Of a DNA stretch of 64,000 bases, positions 16,671 through 26,216 are shown piece by piece. The DNA lies in the NCBI RefSeq assembly GCF_009725995.1, contig NZ_RCNS01000004.1:496001-560000 (forward strand), written 5' to 3'. Both the position numbers and the translations under genes were made by a program. The stretch comes from Zobellia laminariae. GTDB lineage: Bacteria > Bacteroidota > Bacteroidia > Flavobacteriales > Flavobacteriaceae. How positions within the stretch are numbered: position 1 is the first letter of the stretch; every line of letters begins with the position of its first letter. The notes under the pieces were generated by a model. It worked only from the letters and a program-made list of their open reading frames with translations. It was not told where the DNA came from and made no database searches.

Positions 16671-17276
16671 CTATGCGTCCCAACCGCCGTTGAAGGCAAA
16701 AGACGATAAAGGCAGTCGTTTCCTGTCTGCCGTTTCCTGCTCTTTTAGGTCATCTGGTAATTTGTTAGAATCACCACCGTAGTAACCCACAGCAAGTGCT
16801 GAGGATATGTGATATTCTTTGGGAACGTTAAAATCTTTTTCGGCTTTTTTCCAATCAAGACCTGCCATGTGATGAAGACCTATACCTAAGTACTGCGCCT
16901 GAACCGCTATGTTGCCTAAGGACAATCCTAAATCATGAGGAGCGTGAAAATTCTCATCGCCATTATCTAAATGCGTCTTATAGATAGCCAGTACCAATAA
17001 TGGCGCATTCCCTGCCCAACTCTTGTTGAAATCGCTCAGGCAATCATAGATTTTTTTGTAGGCATCAGTTCCTCTCTCACTATAAATAAATCGCCATGGT
17101 TGCAGGTTGTTAGAGCTTGGAGCCCAACGGGCAGCCTCAAAAAGTTGGTGAGTATGCGTTTTAGTAATCAAATTTTCTCTAAATACTCTAGGGCTATACC
17201 GCTGCTTTAATAGTGCGAATATTTCGTATTCGGTATCGGCTATATTTTCTAATCTTGTATTTTCTCCATCATTCAT
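16671..17276 (-). CDS. Nitroreductase family FMN oxidoreductase
   Basis: A 201-residue protein. FMN-binding signatures are QRYSPRVF near residue 30 and ARWAPSSNNLQPWRFIY near residue 50, with a C-terminal GYYGGDSNKLPDDLKEQE. Members reduce nitroaromatics, quinones or enones with NAD(P)H, and the physiological substrate is rarely known. DHDLGLSLGN-like spacing (PHDLGLSLGNIAVQAQYLGI) is intact. It is followed by the NADP-binding protein at 15971 on the same strand. Confidence 0.9.
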   Translation of the reverse strand: MNDGENTRLENIADTEYEIFALLKQRYSPRVFRENLITKTHTHQLFEAARWAPSSNNLQPWRFIYSERGTDAYKKIYDCLSDFNKSWAGNAPLLVLAIYKTHLDNGDENFHAPHDLGLSLGNIAVQAQYLGIGLHHMAGLDWKKAEKDFNVPKEYHISSALAVGYYGGDSNKLPDDLKEQETADRKRLPLSSFAFNGGWDA

Positions 17277-17432
17277 CTCTCAGTATATTTTACTGCTATA
17301 TTACATATATAGATGAAGGGAACTTGTCTCAAAAGCCGCTATTATTAGTGCTAAAGCGATTGAGATATAGTACGGAGTGATACCGTTAATTTTCTTGATG
17401 AAATTAGATGAATTGAGTCAGGTAGGATGAAG

Positions 17433-18461
17433 TTACACCGTGGTGATATCACTACTTTCTTTGCCATATTCTTCTTTGTAAATCTGTACGATAATAAGAA
17501 ATAGACTAACGAACAATGGGCCAAATATTAAACCGATAAACCCAAAAAGAGGGATCCCAATTAGAACACCGATCATTGTTATTAAAGGATGTACGTCATC
17601 CAGTTTTTTTAGCACATATAGCCTGATAATATTGTCAGTAGAACCCACTACAACTATACCGTAGATAAGTATGCCCCAAGCTTGAAAGAAGTCGCCTGCC
17701 GATAGCGCCAATAGAAAAACAGGCAAAGTACCCAACATGTTCCCAACAAATGGAACCATAGATCCAATGGCTACGATTACCGCCCAGAAAAATGGATTTT
17801 CAATACCAAAAATTAGAAATCCAATGAGAGCAACTATTCCTTGAGCAATAGCCACTAAAGGAATGCCCAGTGCATTGGCACGTACCATACGTCTTATTTT
17901 GCTTCCTATAGTTTTTAAGTTTTCTGTGCTAATAGGAATGTATTCAAAAAGAGACTCGCGCATTTCTTTGCGGTTCGTCAACATAAAATAAAGAAAGAAA
18001 TACATGATACCAATAGCAATAACCGAGGTGAACGTACTACCTGCAAAACCCTGTAAACTATCAGATAACCAGCCAGATACTTTAGAAACATCTATCTGAG
18101 AAGATAAGTCGTAACCTACGTAATTCTCAATACTCTGAAGCTGGGTTTTTAAAGCTTTGGTAACTTTTTCAGAATTCTTGACCGCTTCACTCACCTTGTT
18201 TCCCAACATAAGAACTGCTCCAGAAACCGGTATAAGAATAATCAATACAGAAGCGAACATTAACAAACTTGCGGCTACGGTAGGTTTCCAGCCCTTTTTG
18301 ACCAATTTCGCCATGGGCTTCTTCAATAAAACATACAAAGTAATAGCACCTAAAACCCCAGAGAAATAAGGTGCCATCTCTTGAAATATGAGTCCGCCAA
18401 TAAGTACTATTAATAATAGTACAAAGAGCTGGCGTATTACTTTGGGGTTTATGGTGTTCAT
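17433..18461 (-). CDS. AI-2E family transporter, second copy
   Basis: A 342-residue polytopic membrane protein of the same superfamily as 11405-12505, with only moderate resemblance to it. It shows the paired N-terminal helices, a soluble middle region, and AIGSMVPFVGNMLGTLPVFL plus HPLITMIGVLIGIPLFGFIG near the C-terminus. Substrate unknown. It follows the Rho-N-domain gene by 28 bp, so it is probably the last gene of an operon starting with the SDR gene. Confidence 0.88.
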   Translation of the reverse strand: MNTINPKVIRQLFVLLLIVLIGGLIFQEMAPYFSGVLGAITLYVLLKKPMAKLVKKGWKPTVAASLLMFASVLIILIPVSGAVLMLGNKVSEAVKNSEKVTKALKTQLQSIENYVGYDLSSQIDVSKVSGWLSDSLQGFAGSTFTSVIAIGIMYFFLYFMLTNRKEMRESLFEYIPISTENLKTIGSKIRRMVRANALGIPLVAIAQGIVALIGFLIFGIENPFFWAVIVAIGSMVPFVGNMLGTLPVFLLALSAGDFFQAWGILIYGIVVVGSTDNIIRLYVLKKLDDVHPLITMIGVLIGIPLFGFIGLIFGPLFVSLFLIIVQIYKEEYGKESSDITTV

Positions 18462-18489
18462 TAGCTGTATGTATTAGATAGGTGTAATA

Positions 18490-18729
18490 CTAGTTATTTC
18501 TCAAGGCATGAATAAGCTCCGCTTTGTCCATTTTGGAGCGTCCGTCAATACCAATATTTTTGGCTTGTTCATAGAGTTCCTCTTTTGTCCGTTCTTCATA
18601 AGGTTGTGCCTTGCCGCCTTTTTTACCGCTGTTAGGTGAATTGGCTATGCGGGCAGACTTCTCTTTGCTATAACCTTTTTCACGGAGTGCCTCATATTGG
18701 TCTTCGTTCTTTATGCTGGGAATGTCCAT
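18490..18729 (-). CDS. Small protein with Rho N-terminal-like (SAP-type) domain
   Basis: A 79-residue hydrophilic protein. The first half (YEALREKGYSKEKSARIANS, then GKKGGKAQPYEERTKEELYE) matches a family of small bacterial plasmid/stress-type proteins. The second half (AKNIGIDGRSKMDKAELIHA) is a Rho N-terminal helical fold, which in Rho contributes to nucleic-acid binding. It might bind DNA or RNA, but nothing is established. It lies between an SDR gene (23 bp upstream) and an AI-2E-family gene. Confidence 0.82.
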   Translation of the reverse strand: MDIPSIKNEDQYEALREKGYSKEKSARIANSPNSGKKGGKAQPYEERTKEELYEQAKNIGIDGRSKMDKAELIHALRNN

Positions 18730-18752
18730 TCTTGTTTGTTTATGTTTTTAAA

Positions 18753-19496
18753 CTATTGTTGCTGCTGTGTTGGCATGATAAATACGTCATTAATATTGGC
18801 GCGAGCTGGTTGTACTAACGTGTAATAAATAGCCTCGGCAATATCTTCCGCTTCTAGGAAAGTCATTTTTTGCATATCCTTGAACATCTCCTTTATGTCC
18901 TCGTCGGTAATAGTATTCGTGAGTTCTGTTGATACCGCTCCTGGCTCAATAGAAGTAACATTTATGCCATATTTAGGTGCAAGCTCTTGTCGCAGACCTT
19001 CGGAAAACATTTTTACAGCAGATTTTGTAGCGCAATAAACTGCTCCTCCTGGAAAGTATTTGTGTGCTGCGCTTGAAGATATATTGATGATATTTCCGCC
19101 TTTGTTTTTTATCATAGTTGGTAGTACTGCGGCAACACCGTTTAAAACACCTTTAATGTTTAAGTCTACCATCTTTTCCCACTCATCTGTCTTTAATTTT
19201 TCAACAAAAGAAAGGGGCATTAAACCAGCATTGTTAATTAACGCATCTATAGTTTTGAACTCCTCAAGTGTTTTTTTGACCAACTCCTCGTAATCAGATT
19301 TTTTAGTAACATCTCCGGTTACTATCAAAGCTTCGCCACCTTGGTCTTCTATTTTCTTTTTTAATTCTTCTAGCTTTTCTTTACGTCTAGCGGTAAGCAC
19401 CACTTTTGCTCCTTCTTTAGAGAGTTTTAGTGCTGTAGCTTCGCCTATTCCACTAGATGCTCCTGTAATGATGATTACTTTACCTTTTATGTCCAT
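18753..19496 (-). CDS. Classical short-chain dehydrogenase/reductase
   Basis: A 247-residue NAD(P)-dependent oxidoreductase. The cofactor motif TGASSGIG is at residues 11-18, NNAG near 88, and the catalytic tetrad includes S141, Y154 and K158 (YCATK). R37-R38 after the second strand suggests NADP preference. Substrate unknown. The start is fixed by MDIKGKVIIITGASSG. It leads an apparent operon with the Rho-N protein and an AI-2E-family permease. Confidence 0.93.
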   Translation of the reverse strand: MDIKGKVIIITGASSGIGEATALKLSKEGAKVVLTARRKEKLEELKKKIEDQGGEALIVTGDVTKKSDYEELVKKTLEEFKTIDALINNAGLMPLSFVEKLKTDEWEKMVDLNIKGVLNGVAAVLPTMIKNKGGNIINISSSAAHKYFPGGAVYCATKSAVKMFSEGLRQELAPKYGINVTSIEPGAVSTELTNTITDEDIKEMFKDMQKMTFLEAEDIAEAIYYTLVQPARANINDVFIMPTQQQQ

Positions 19497-19649
19497 TTTT
19501 TCTTTTTTATAAATTGAATATTAAACTGATGTAAAGATTTCAATAACCCACGGCATAGCTTAATCACATCAATATAAATATTGACTATAACCGTAAAAAT
19601 GATAGGGTAGAGGTGGACTGAAGTTTTAAGTATGCCGAATAAAACCTAG

Positions 19650-20555
19650 TTATTCAATAAGTTCTTCAGAAGATTTAAGTGGTACGCCATGTCCGTATCG
19701 TTTGGCATAGACCCAAGTAAATTCAGCACCAAAAAAGAGAATCAAACAGGAGTAGGAAACCCATAAGAGAATTAGAACTATTGTGCCCGCTGCGCCATAG
19801 GTTGAACCAGGGTCTGCTTCACCAAAATAGTAGCCTAACAAAGATTTACCTAAAACAAATAGAACAGCGGTTATTAGAGAACCGATCCAGACCGTTTTCC
19901 AGCGAATTTTAGCATCGGGGAGATAGCGAAAGATTAAAGCAAAGAGCACCGTAATAATTCCTACGGAAACTACAAAATCTAGAATATAGGCAATGTAGAC
20001 AATGACCTCTGGGAGTATGCTTCTGATATATCCGTTTAATGCCGAAATGGCTGCGGTAACTAAAAAACTAACCAATAATAAAAACCCGATTGCGAGAATA
20101 AAAGCGAAGCTCCTAGCCCTGTCAATCAACATTTTTATAAAATTGGAATCCGGTTTGGGCTCAACTCCCCAAATTTGATTAAGTGAGAGTTGTAGATGAT
20201 AGAAAACTCCAGTAGCACCAAAAACTAAGGTTCCAATACCCAGAATACTAGCCATGGTACTACGGTCTTTATTTTGTGTTTCGACCATCATAGATTGTAT
20301 AGCTTCAGCAGCATCACGGCCCAAGGCACTTGATATTTCTTGCGTTAATTCGCCTTGCACAATTTCCGTACCCCAAACAGAACCTACCACATTAATGATG
20401 ATAACCAAAAGTCCGGGTAATGAAAGCACCGCATAATAGGCCACAATTGCGCTAAGGCGAAAAGGGTCATCTGCTTCCCAAGCTTTGTAGGTGTCTACAA
20501 TTAACCTAGGTAGATGTTTTAATCTGAATTTTTCTTCGGTACTGGAAGATGCCAT
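19650..20555 (-). CDS. YihY/BrkB family membrane protein
   Basis: A 301-residue inner-membrane protein with about six helices. Family landmarks are AIVAYYAVLSLPGLLVIIIN near residue 40, FGATGVFYHLQLSLNQIW near 120, and WVSYSCLILFFGAEFTWVYA near the C-terminus. The family is widespread and not a ribonuclease despite older naming; its molecular function is unknown. It is monocistronic, with 94 bp between its stop end and the bases upstream of the SDR leader region that show no gene. Confidence 0.9.
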   Translation of the reverse strand: MASSSTEEKFRLKHLPRLIVDTYKAWEADDPFRLSAIVAYYAVLSLPGLLVIIINVVGSVWGTEIVQGELTQEISSALGRDAAEAIQSMMVETQNKDRSTMASILGIGTLVFGATGVFYHLQLSLNQIWGVEPKPDSNFIKMLIDRARSFAFILAIGFLLLVSFLVTAAISALNGYIRSILPEVIVYIAYILDFVVSVGIITVLFALIFRYLPDAKIRWKTVWIGSLITAVLFVLGKSLLGYYFGEADPGSTYGAAGTIVLILLWVSYSCLILFFGAEFTWVYAKRYGHGVPLKSSEELIE

Positions 20556-20724
20556 AAACGCTATTTGGTTTAATCCTATGAGAGTACAAAATTACAGGTT
20601 GAGCTTAGTAGGGGTTGATGTTTTTGGAGAAGATTTTAACCTTAAAAATAACTTCGAATAAAATAGGGATATCCCCCGTAGACCATTAATTGGGGTATAA
20701 AATTTCAGATAGAGTTATAGAAAT

Positions 20725-20753
20725 AAAAAGGGCTTCGATTTACCGAAGCCCTT
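20725..20753 (-). terminator. Intrinsic terminator of the dehydrogenase/permease operon
   Basis: A perfect 10-bp stem (20728-20737 with 20744-20753, core GGGCTTCG) has a 6-base loop, followed on the minus strand by a T-run. It lies about 45 bp past the mannitol dehydrogenase stop codon. Confidence 0.9.
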
Positions 20754-20797
20754 AATAAAATATATTATGCTGTCTTGTTAATTAAAAAAAAGACATT

Positions 20798-22282
20798 TTA
20801 AATCATTTTTTTCATTTGCTGAGCGACATCAGGATTGGTATAAATGATGTCAATCATTTGAGTATATAAATCGGTGAATTCTTTTTTATTCACCAAATCC
20901 CCAAATATAGACTCCAACCGGATAAACGATAGTTTATCTGTGGCTGTGCCTTTTGCAGCAGTATGAAGTTCATCTTTCATAGCGTCAACAATGTCCAAAG
21001 GTTCGTTGTGTTGATTCACTCCTTTATCGCTATAATAACACCACGCGGCAATTACAAGAGTTGCATATTTAATACTACCACCGTTTGCAAGATTATCATG
21101 AATAGTGGCAATTAAGAACTTGGGCAGTTTAGCAGAGCTCTCCAGACAGATACGAGCAAGGTTGTCCTTAATGTTGGGGTTGCCAAAACGTTCTATTAAA
21201 CTATCCTTATAGGCATTAAGGTCTACGCCTTCTACTGTATCTAGTACTGGAGTTACTTCAATATCCATAAATTTCCGAAGATAACTGCCAAAAAGAGGGT
21301 CGGTAACCGTATTGTCAATAGTATCAAATCCTTGAATAGATCCTAACAGGCCAAGAACGGAATGTCCAGCGTTTAAAAGGCGGATTTTCATCTTTTCGTA
21401 AGGCGTAACATCAGGAACAAACTGTGCGCCTACATTTTCCCATGCCGGACGGCCATTGCTAAAGTTGTCCTCAATAACCCACTGGTGGAAAGGCTCACAA
21501 GTTACGGGCCATTCATCTTTTAAACCAAAGTTCTCGCTAAGGTAATCTATATCATTCTGGGTAGTAACCGGAGTAATTCTATCTACCATTGCGTTAGGAA
21601 AACGCACTTCTTTTTTGATGTATTCTGCTAATTCCGGGTCTTGTTTCTCAGCAAAAGCAGAGAGCATCTTAGCGGCCATAGTACCATTATGCTGAATATT
21701 ATCACAAGACTGAACGGTAAAGGCGGGAATACCTGCGTTTTTGCGTTTTCTTAAAGCAGCAGTCAAATACCCAAATACGGTTTTAGGAGTTTCAGGATTA
21801 GCTAGGTCATACTTAACATCTGCATTATCAAAATCGAATTCACCATTCGATGGCTTAAAATTGTAGCCGCCTTCTGTTATGGTAAGGGAAATGATTTTAA
21901 TATCCTTTTCGGCCATTTTATCAATAACCGCTTGTGGATTGTCTACAGATAGCATAAAATCTAGGATGGAACCTATTACCTTATTTTCCACCTTGCCATC
22001 TGGATGTTTGACAATTAAAGTATAGAGATAATCTTGTTTTTTTAAAATATCGGCCATGTGGCGGTCGGCTTCTCTAAGGCCTACCCCACAAATACCCCAC
22101 GAGGAAGCATCTGGTCCGTGTAATAAAGTATCTGTATAAACAGCTTCATGCGAACGATGAAAACCGCCTACACCAATATGCACTATTCCTGCTGTAACCG
22201 AGTCACGGTCATATTTTGGTATGCTAATGTCCTTTGGTAAGCGAGATAGATTTTTTTGGCTTAATTCTATAGATTCCTTCAT
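20798..22282 (-). CDS. Mannitol dehydrogenase family protein (polyol or uronate oxidoreductase)
   Basis: A 494-residue long-chain dehydrogenase. The N-terminal NAD domain begins IVHIGVGGFHRSHEAVYTD. The C-terminal domain carries the catalytic KMKIRLLNAGHSVLG, matching the family K-x4-N-x2-H motif. Members oxidise mannitol, arabinitol or sorbitol, or reduce fructuronate or tagaturonate; sequence alone does not settle which. It follows an NCS1-type permease by only 13 bp, and the pair ends in a terminator, so the permease probably imports the substrate. Mannitol from brown algae would suit a marine flavobacterium, but that is inference. Confidence 0.88.
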   Translation of the reverse strand: MKESIELSQKNLSRLPKDISIPKYDRDSVTAGIVHIGVGGFHRSHEAVYTDTLLHGPDASSWGICGVGLREADRHMADILKKQDYLYTLIVKHPDGKVENKVIGSILDFMLSVDNPQAVIDKMAEKDIKIISLTITEGGYNFKPSNGEFDFDNADVKYDLANPETPKTVFGYLTAALRKRKNAGIPAFTVQSCDNIQHNGTMAAKMLSAFAEKQDPELAEYIKKEVRFPNAMVDRITPVTTQNDIDYLSENFGLKDEWPVTCEPFHQWVIEDNFSNGRPAWENVGAQFVPDVTPYEKMKIRLLNAGHSVLGLLGSIQGFDTIDNTVTDPLFGSYLRKFMDIEVTPVLDTVEGVDLNAYKDSLIERFGNPNIKDNLARICLESSAKLPKFLIATIHDNLANGGSIKYATLVIAAWCYYSDKGVNQHNEPLDIVDAMKDELHTAAKGTATDKLSFIRLESIFGDLVNKKEFTDLYTQMIDIIYTNPDVAQQMKKMI

Positions 22283-22295
22283 GATAAGTGTGCGT

Positions 22296-24020
22296 TTAAT
22301 GGTCGCTTTTATTCAGTGCTTTATTTCTTTGCAACACCCAATAGGCCGTTGCAAAATACGTTAACGTGCAGATAAATGCATAGGTGTAAAAAATGTCGCG
22401 GTTAATTTCATATTGTGCCATATCAGGGCTCCAGAACATGGTAATAATGGCAAGAACCATAGTAATGATCAAGCTGCCATAAGCAATTACACGTAATATT
22501 TTTGTAAAACCGGATTTGTCATCCAAATGAGGAGAGTCATTTTCAGCTTGTTCGTCTTGGTAGGCTATTATTTTTTCATTTCGCTGTTTGTCAAGTGCTT
22601 CTTCTTCAGGGTAACTTTCTGCTGCACCATATTTCTTTGCTAAAAGTGTATAGATTAAGATCGTGAATATCCAAGTAGGTATAAATAAATAATAAAAGGA
22701 TATAACGTTCATGGCGTTGAGACCAAAACCAAAGACCAATCCTAGCCCCCATGAAGCAACGGCAGGAATACTAGTTTTTACATTTTTGTAGGATACCCAA
22801 TATCTGGTAAGACCTATACGAGGGAAAATTACATGCTCCGCAAAAACAATGGCGCCAACAGGTACAACTAAAAGTCCTGCGTAAGTCAATAAAGGAAGCA
22901 TTTGTGTGAAAACGAATGGGAAGCACGCAACTACAACAGTAACAATACCCACCACCAAGGTTGTTTTTCTTCTAGAATGTTTGTAGAATATAGCCTGAGC
23001 AGCTAAGCCTGCTCTATAAAGGTTGGCATTGGCGGTAGTCCATCCAGCAATAATAACGATAACAAAACCAGAAAGGCCAAGCGCGTAGTAGGCAACATCG
23101 CCAGGATCAAGTTCAGTAATGCTTTTCTTTAATAAAACGGCCGTACCTGCACCCATAATACCTGCACAGATCCAAGCAACAAAATGCCCGAATAACATAC
23201 CCGAACTGGTAGCTAGTCCGTAAGAACTTTTCTTTGCATAACGCAGTAAAGCCATATCTATGAGCCCAAAGTGGGTAATGGTATTTGCCGCCCATGCAAA
23301 GCCTATAACCTCTAGTAGGCCAATGCCGGTTTCTCCATCACTGTTTATACCGGTCCAAATAGATTGGTCTCCAATAAGTAAAAAGTCGCTCCACCCGTTC
23401 AGCTCAGTTTTACCTAAAACGGCTTCGGATAAAGCAGGCATAAGCACAAGGGCTCCGCTGCTAAACATTACAAAAAGCCAAGGGGCACAAATACTGGAAA
23501 ATTCAGAAACGGCCTTAAAACCGTACATAGCAACAAAGACAACTATAGTACCCACTAGTAGTACCACTATCACAAAAAATGCATTGGTGGGATACCAATT
23601 AAGTTGTGCGGGAATATCAAATGCGAATCTAACGGCTGTAGAGGAAACTGTAATCATGGCCGCAGATATTACGGTGAATATAATTACGTTGGCCCAGTTA
23701 TATAGCTTGGTCATTGAATCGCCCGCTATTTTATTCAAATAGGTGTAAAGACTCTGGCGGGTCTCTACGGCAATAGGCGCGGTAATGAAGGTCCAGCTTA
23801 AAATGGCTAAAATATTACCAACCAAGAGGCCTAGTATAATATCTGTAGTTTTAGCACCAAGGGCAACAAAGGTGGCACCTATTACAAATTCTGTGGCGGC
23901 TACATGTTCACCTGCATATAGGCCCAAAAAATGTGCCCAACCATGTAATTTATGTTTTGAAATTGGTAGCTGCTCCTCATTCAGTTGTTTTAATGCACTA
24001 TAATCCTCCGAAGCGTTCAT
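22296..24020 (-). CDS. NCS1-type (purine-cytosine permease-like) transporter
   Basis: A 574-residue protein with about 12 membrane helices plus an acidic soluble loop near residues 470-500 (EEEALDKQRNEKIIAYQDEQ) and two final helices. The N-terminal HGWAHFLGLYAGEHVAATEF and later GFAWAANTITHFGLIDMALL and AGWTTANANLYRAGLA segments fit the cytosine permease/NCS1 family. That family normally moves nucleobases, hydantoins or related cyclic compounds. Here the next gene is a polyol/uronate dehydrogenase in the same operon and no nucleobase enzyme is near, so the substrate is likely different. Confidence 0.82.
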   Translation of the reverse strand: MNASEDYSALKQLNEEQLPISKHKLHGWAHFLGLYAGEHVAATEFVIGATFVALGAKTTDIILGLLVGNILAILSWTFITAPIAVETRQSLYTYLNKIAGDSMTKLYNWANVIIFTVISAAMITVSSTAVRFAFDIPAQLNWYPTNAFFVIVVLLVGTIVVFVAMYGFKAVSEFSSICAPWLFVMFSSGALVLMPALSEAVLGKTELNGWSDFLLIGDQSIWTGINSDGETGIGLLEVIGFAWAANTITHFGLIDMALLRYAKKSSYGLATSSGMLFGHFVAWICAGIMGAGTAVLLKKSITELDPGDVAYYALGLSGFVIVIIAGWTTANANLYRAGLAAQAIFYKHSRRKTTLVVGIVTVVVACFPFVFTQMLPLLTYAGLLVVPVGAIVFAEHVIFPRIGLTRYWVSYKNVKTSIPAVASWGLGLVFGFGLNAMNVISFYYLFIPTWIFTILIYTLLAKKYGAAESYPEEEALDKQRNEKIIAYQDEQAENDSPHLDDKSGFTKILRVIAYGSLIITMVLAIITMFWSPDMAQYEINRDIFYTYAFICTLTYFATAYWVLQRNKALNKSDH

Positions 24021-24388
24021 AATTTGGGTGGTTAAATGTATAAAATGGTATGAGCGGAAACTAGGTCGGAACGAGAAATGTTCTGAACCAGTCTGCTAAC
24101 TTAATGAAAGCTTTTTGTATAAGTATTATTTATGTTTTTTTTAAAGAAATTTTAAGATTTCATGTTTTAAGAGCTAACATTTTATCTTAAAATTTTAATG
24201 TGGATAAAGTAAATATTGAAAGAGCAATTAAACAATGGATACTGTACTATTTTTGCAATAGTTTAATTTAGTCACATAAATGATACTTAAAAAAGCAGTA
24301 GGGTTCAAAAGCCTATAGCAATTGTGATTATTGGAATTTTTTTCTGTTTTGACGAGAATATTATTAGAGCGTAACAAAGCAAATATTT
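24021..24388. other. Divergent promoter region, no gene seen
   Basis: A 368-bp AT-rich region between the NCS1-type permease (minus) and the SBF-like transporter (plus). It must hold both promoters. An imperfect inverted repeat at about 24064-24089 (GTCGGAAC against GTTCTGAAC) might be an operator. No coding frame was found. Confidence 0.5.
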
Positions 24389-25360
24389 ATGAGATTAAAG
24401 GTTGATGGATTTGTTTTGTCTGTTATAGCGGTAATTGGCATAGCATATGTTTTTCCTCAATGGGGAACACCTGAAAGTAAAATTCCAATAGACACAATTA
24501 GTGCGATAGGAATTTCGCTTATATTTTTCTTTTATGGACTTAAATTGAGTCCTACAAAATTAAAAGCAGGAATTAAGAACTGGAAACTGCATCTTCTGGT
24601 GCAAGGGTCTACCTTTTTAATATTTCCGCTGTTAATTTTGATATTTAGGCCATTTATTCAAAATGAAGCACAGGAAACCATTTGGTTGGCATTTTTTTTC
24701 TTAGCAGCGTTACCATCAACCGTATCTTCATCTGTTGTAATGGTTTCTATGGCAAAGGGTAATATTCCTGCAGCTATTTTTAACGCCAGTATATCTGGGA
24801 TAATAGGTGTTGTTCTTACTCCTTTGTGGATGGGCTTGTTTGTTCGGAGTGCGCAGACAGATTTTGATTTCACCGATATTTATATAAAATTATTTGTTCA
24901 AATAATTTTACCGGTAGTAGTGGGTATTCTTCTGCAACGCTTTTTAGGAGAATTTGCTCAAAAGTATAATAAACGCTTAACCTTGTTTGATAAATCCGTA
25001 ATTCTACTTATTATATATAAGAGTTTTGCGGAATCGTTTGAGGGGGATATATTCAGTACGGTATCTGTTTTGGACTTACTGATGCTTTTTGTAGCCGTTT
25101 TAATATTGTTTGGTATCGTCTTTTCTTTAACGGGTTTCTTGGCAAAGCAAATGAGGTTCAATACAGCAGATCAAATTACTGCCCAATTTTGTGGAACAAA
25201 AAAATCATTGGTACACGGAACAGTGTTTTCTAAAATAATATTTGGAAACCTAGCCTCAATAGGTATAATCCTTTTGCCACTTATGATATTCCATGCCATA
25301 CAATTATTAATAATCAGTACGGTGGCATCCAGAATGAGTAGGAAGAATATCTTAGGGTAA
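24389..25360 (+). CDS. SBF-like (bile acid:sodium symporter superfamily, PF13593-type) transporter
   Basis: A 323-residue protein with about ten membrane helices, hydrophobic from residue 8. ISLIFFFYGLKLSPTKLKAG near residue 50 and the crossing-helix region ALPSTVSSSVVMVSMAKGNI near 110 match the YfeH/RCH1-like branch. Bacterial members likely move organic anions with Na+, and bile acids are not implied. The start at ATG 24389 directly follows a purine-rich stretch. It ends 8 bp from the convergent IclR gene, so it may or may not belong to that regulator's system. Confidence 0.85.
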   Translation: MRLKVDGFVLSVIAVIGIAYVFPQWGTPESKIPIDTISAIGISLIFFFYGLKLSPTKLKAGIKNWKLHLLVQGSTFLIFPLLILIFRPFIQNEAQETIWLAFFFLAALPSTVSSSVVMVSMAKGNIPAAIFNASISGIIGVVLTPLWMGLFVRSAQTDFDFTDIYIKLFVQIILPVVVGILLQRFLGEFAQKYNKRLTLFDKSVILLIIYKSFAESFEGDIFSTVSVLDLLMLFVAVLILFGIVFSLTGFLAKQMRFNTADQITAQFCGTKKSLVHGTVFSKIIFGNLASIGIILLPLMIFHAIQLLIISTVASRMSRKNILG

Positions 25361-25368
25361 CTGGTTTA

Positions 25369-26118
25369 TCAACTTAGTTCTGCCGTTATTTTATCGGCAG
25401 TCTGCTTTAACTCTTCAATGAGTATGTTGTTATCTTGTTTGCGGGTTATTGGGTTTAAACTAGATATGGCCAAAACACACATAATATCTTTGTTCAATCC
25501 AATTACAGGTACTGAAATGTCCGTTACCCCAACTGTAAGTTCGCTACTGGTTAGGTGATACCCGTTTTTCTGAATGGCATTAATATCCTTCAGAAAACTA
25601 CTTCTATAATGTTCATCTTGTTCTTTGTAATAATCACTGGTTTCTAAAATGTAGTTTCGTTTCTCCTCATTTTCAAAAGCGAGTAAAACTTTTCCTGATG
25701 AGGTTTGTAGTAACGGAAATAAGCTTCCTACTTTTATGGAAAGAGATACGGCACCGGGGCTTTCAGATTGTGATATAATTAAAAGTTCTCCATAATGTAA
25801 AATACTTAAATGGCAAGATTGATTGGTTCTGTTGGCCAAGTCGTCCATATGTTGCTTTGCGGACCTTACCAACCCTTCCACAGGACTATGTCTGTGTGAT
25901 AGCTGATACATTTTCATGGAAAGTGAATACTGGCCGGTAGAGGTTTTGTTTATGTATTTCCGGTCTTCCAAGCAAGCTAACATTCTGTAAATTTCATTAG
26001 GACTCTTGTCAAGTCCTTGTGATATTTCTGCCTGAGTTTGGGGGATAGCTCTTTCGGATAAATACTCTAAAATGTCTAATCCTTTCTCTAAAGCGGGTGC
26101 TTTGTATTTACTCATCAA
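25369..26118 (-). CDS. IclR family transcriptional regulator
   Basis: A 249-residue regulator. The N-terminal winged helix (ALEKGLDILEYLSERAIPQT, then DKSPNEIYRMLACLEDRKYI) is followed by the IclR effector domain (from about 80) with SLSIKVGSLFPLLQTSSGKV and a C-terminal GVTDISVPVIG segment. Such proteins sense small organic acids or aromatic metabolites. It is divergent from the GH2/CoA-transferase operon across a short 98-bp region with a strong palindrome. It is therefore the obvious regulator of that operon, probably responding to a pathway acid or CoA precursor. Confidence 0.93.
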   Translation of the reverse strand: MMSKYKAPALEKGLDILEYLSERAIPQTQAEISQGLDKSPNEIYRMLACLEDRKYINKTSTGQYSLSMKMYQLSHRHSPVEGLVRSAKQHMDDLANRTNQSCHLSILHYGELLIISQSESPGAVSLSIKVGSLFPLLQTSSGKVLLAFENEEKRNYILETSDYYKEQDEHYRSSFLKDINAIQKNGYHLTSSELTVGVTDISVPVIGLNKDIMCVLAISSLNPITRKQDNNILIEELKQTADKITAELS

Positions 26119-26138
26119 TTGGGTTTTTATTACAATTC

Positions 26139-26163
26139 AAATATAAATTAATTATTTATATTT
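26139..26163. promoter_or_regulatory. Candidate IclR operator in the divergent promoter
   Basis: Two 12-base arms (26139-26150 and 26152-26163) match at 11 positions around a single central base. A second, outer pair, TTACAATT (26130-26137) and AATTGTAA (26204-26211), brackets it. The region is very AT-rich, so chance matches are more likely than usual. Position between IclR and its probable target operon supports a binding site. Confidence 0.5.
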
Positions 26164-26216
26164 AAAAAATTAAAGATTTTTTTACATCTTTGTATTCTAC
26201 TTTAATTGTAAAAATC

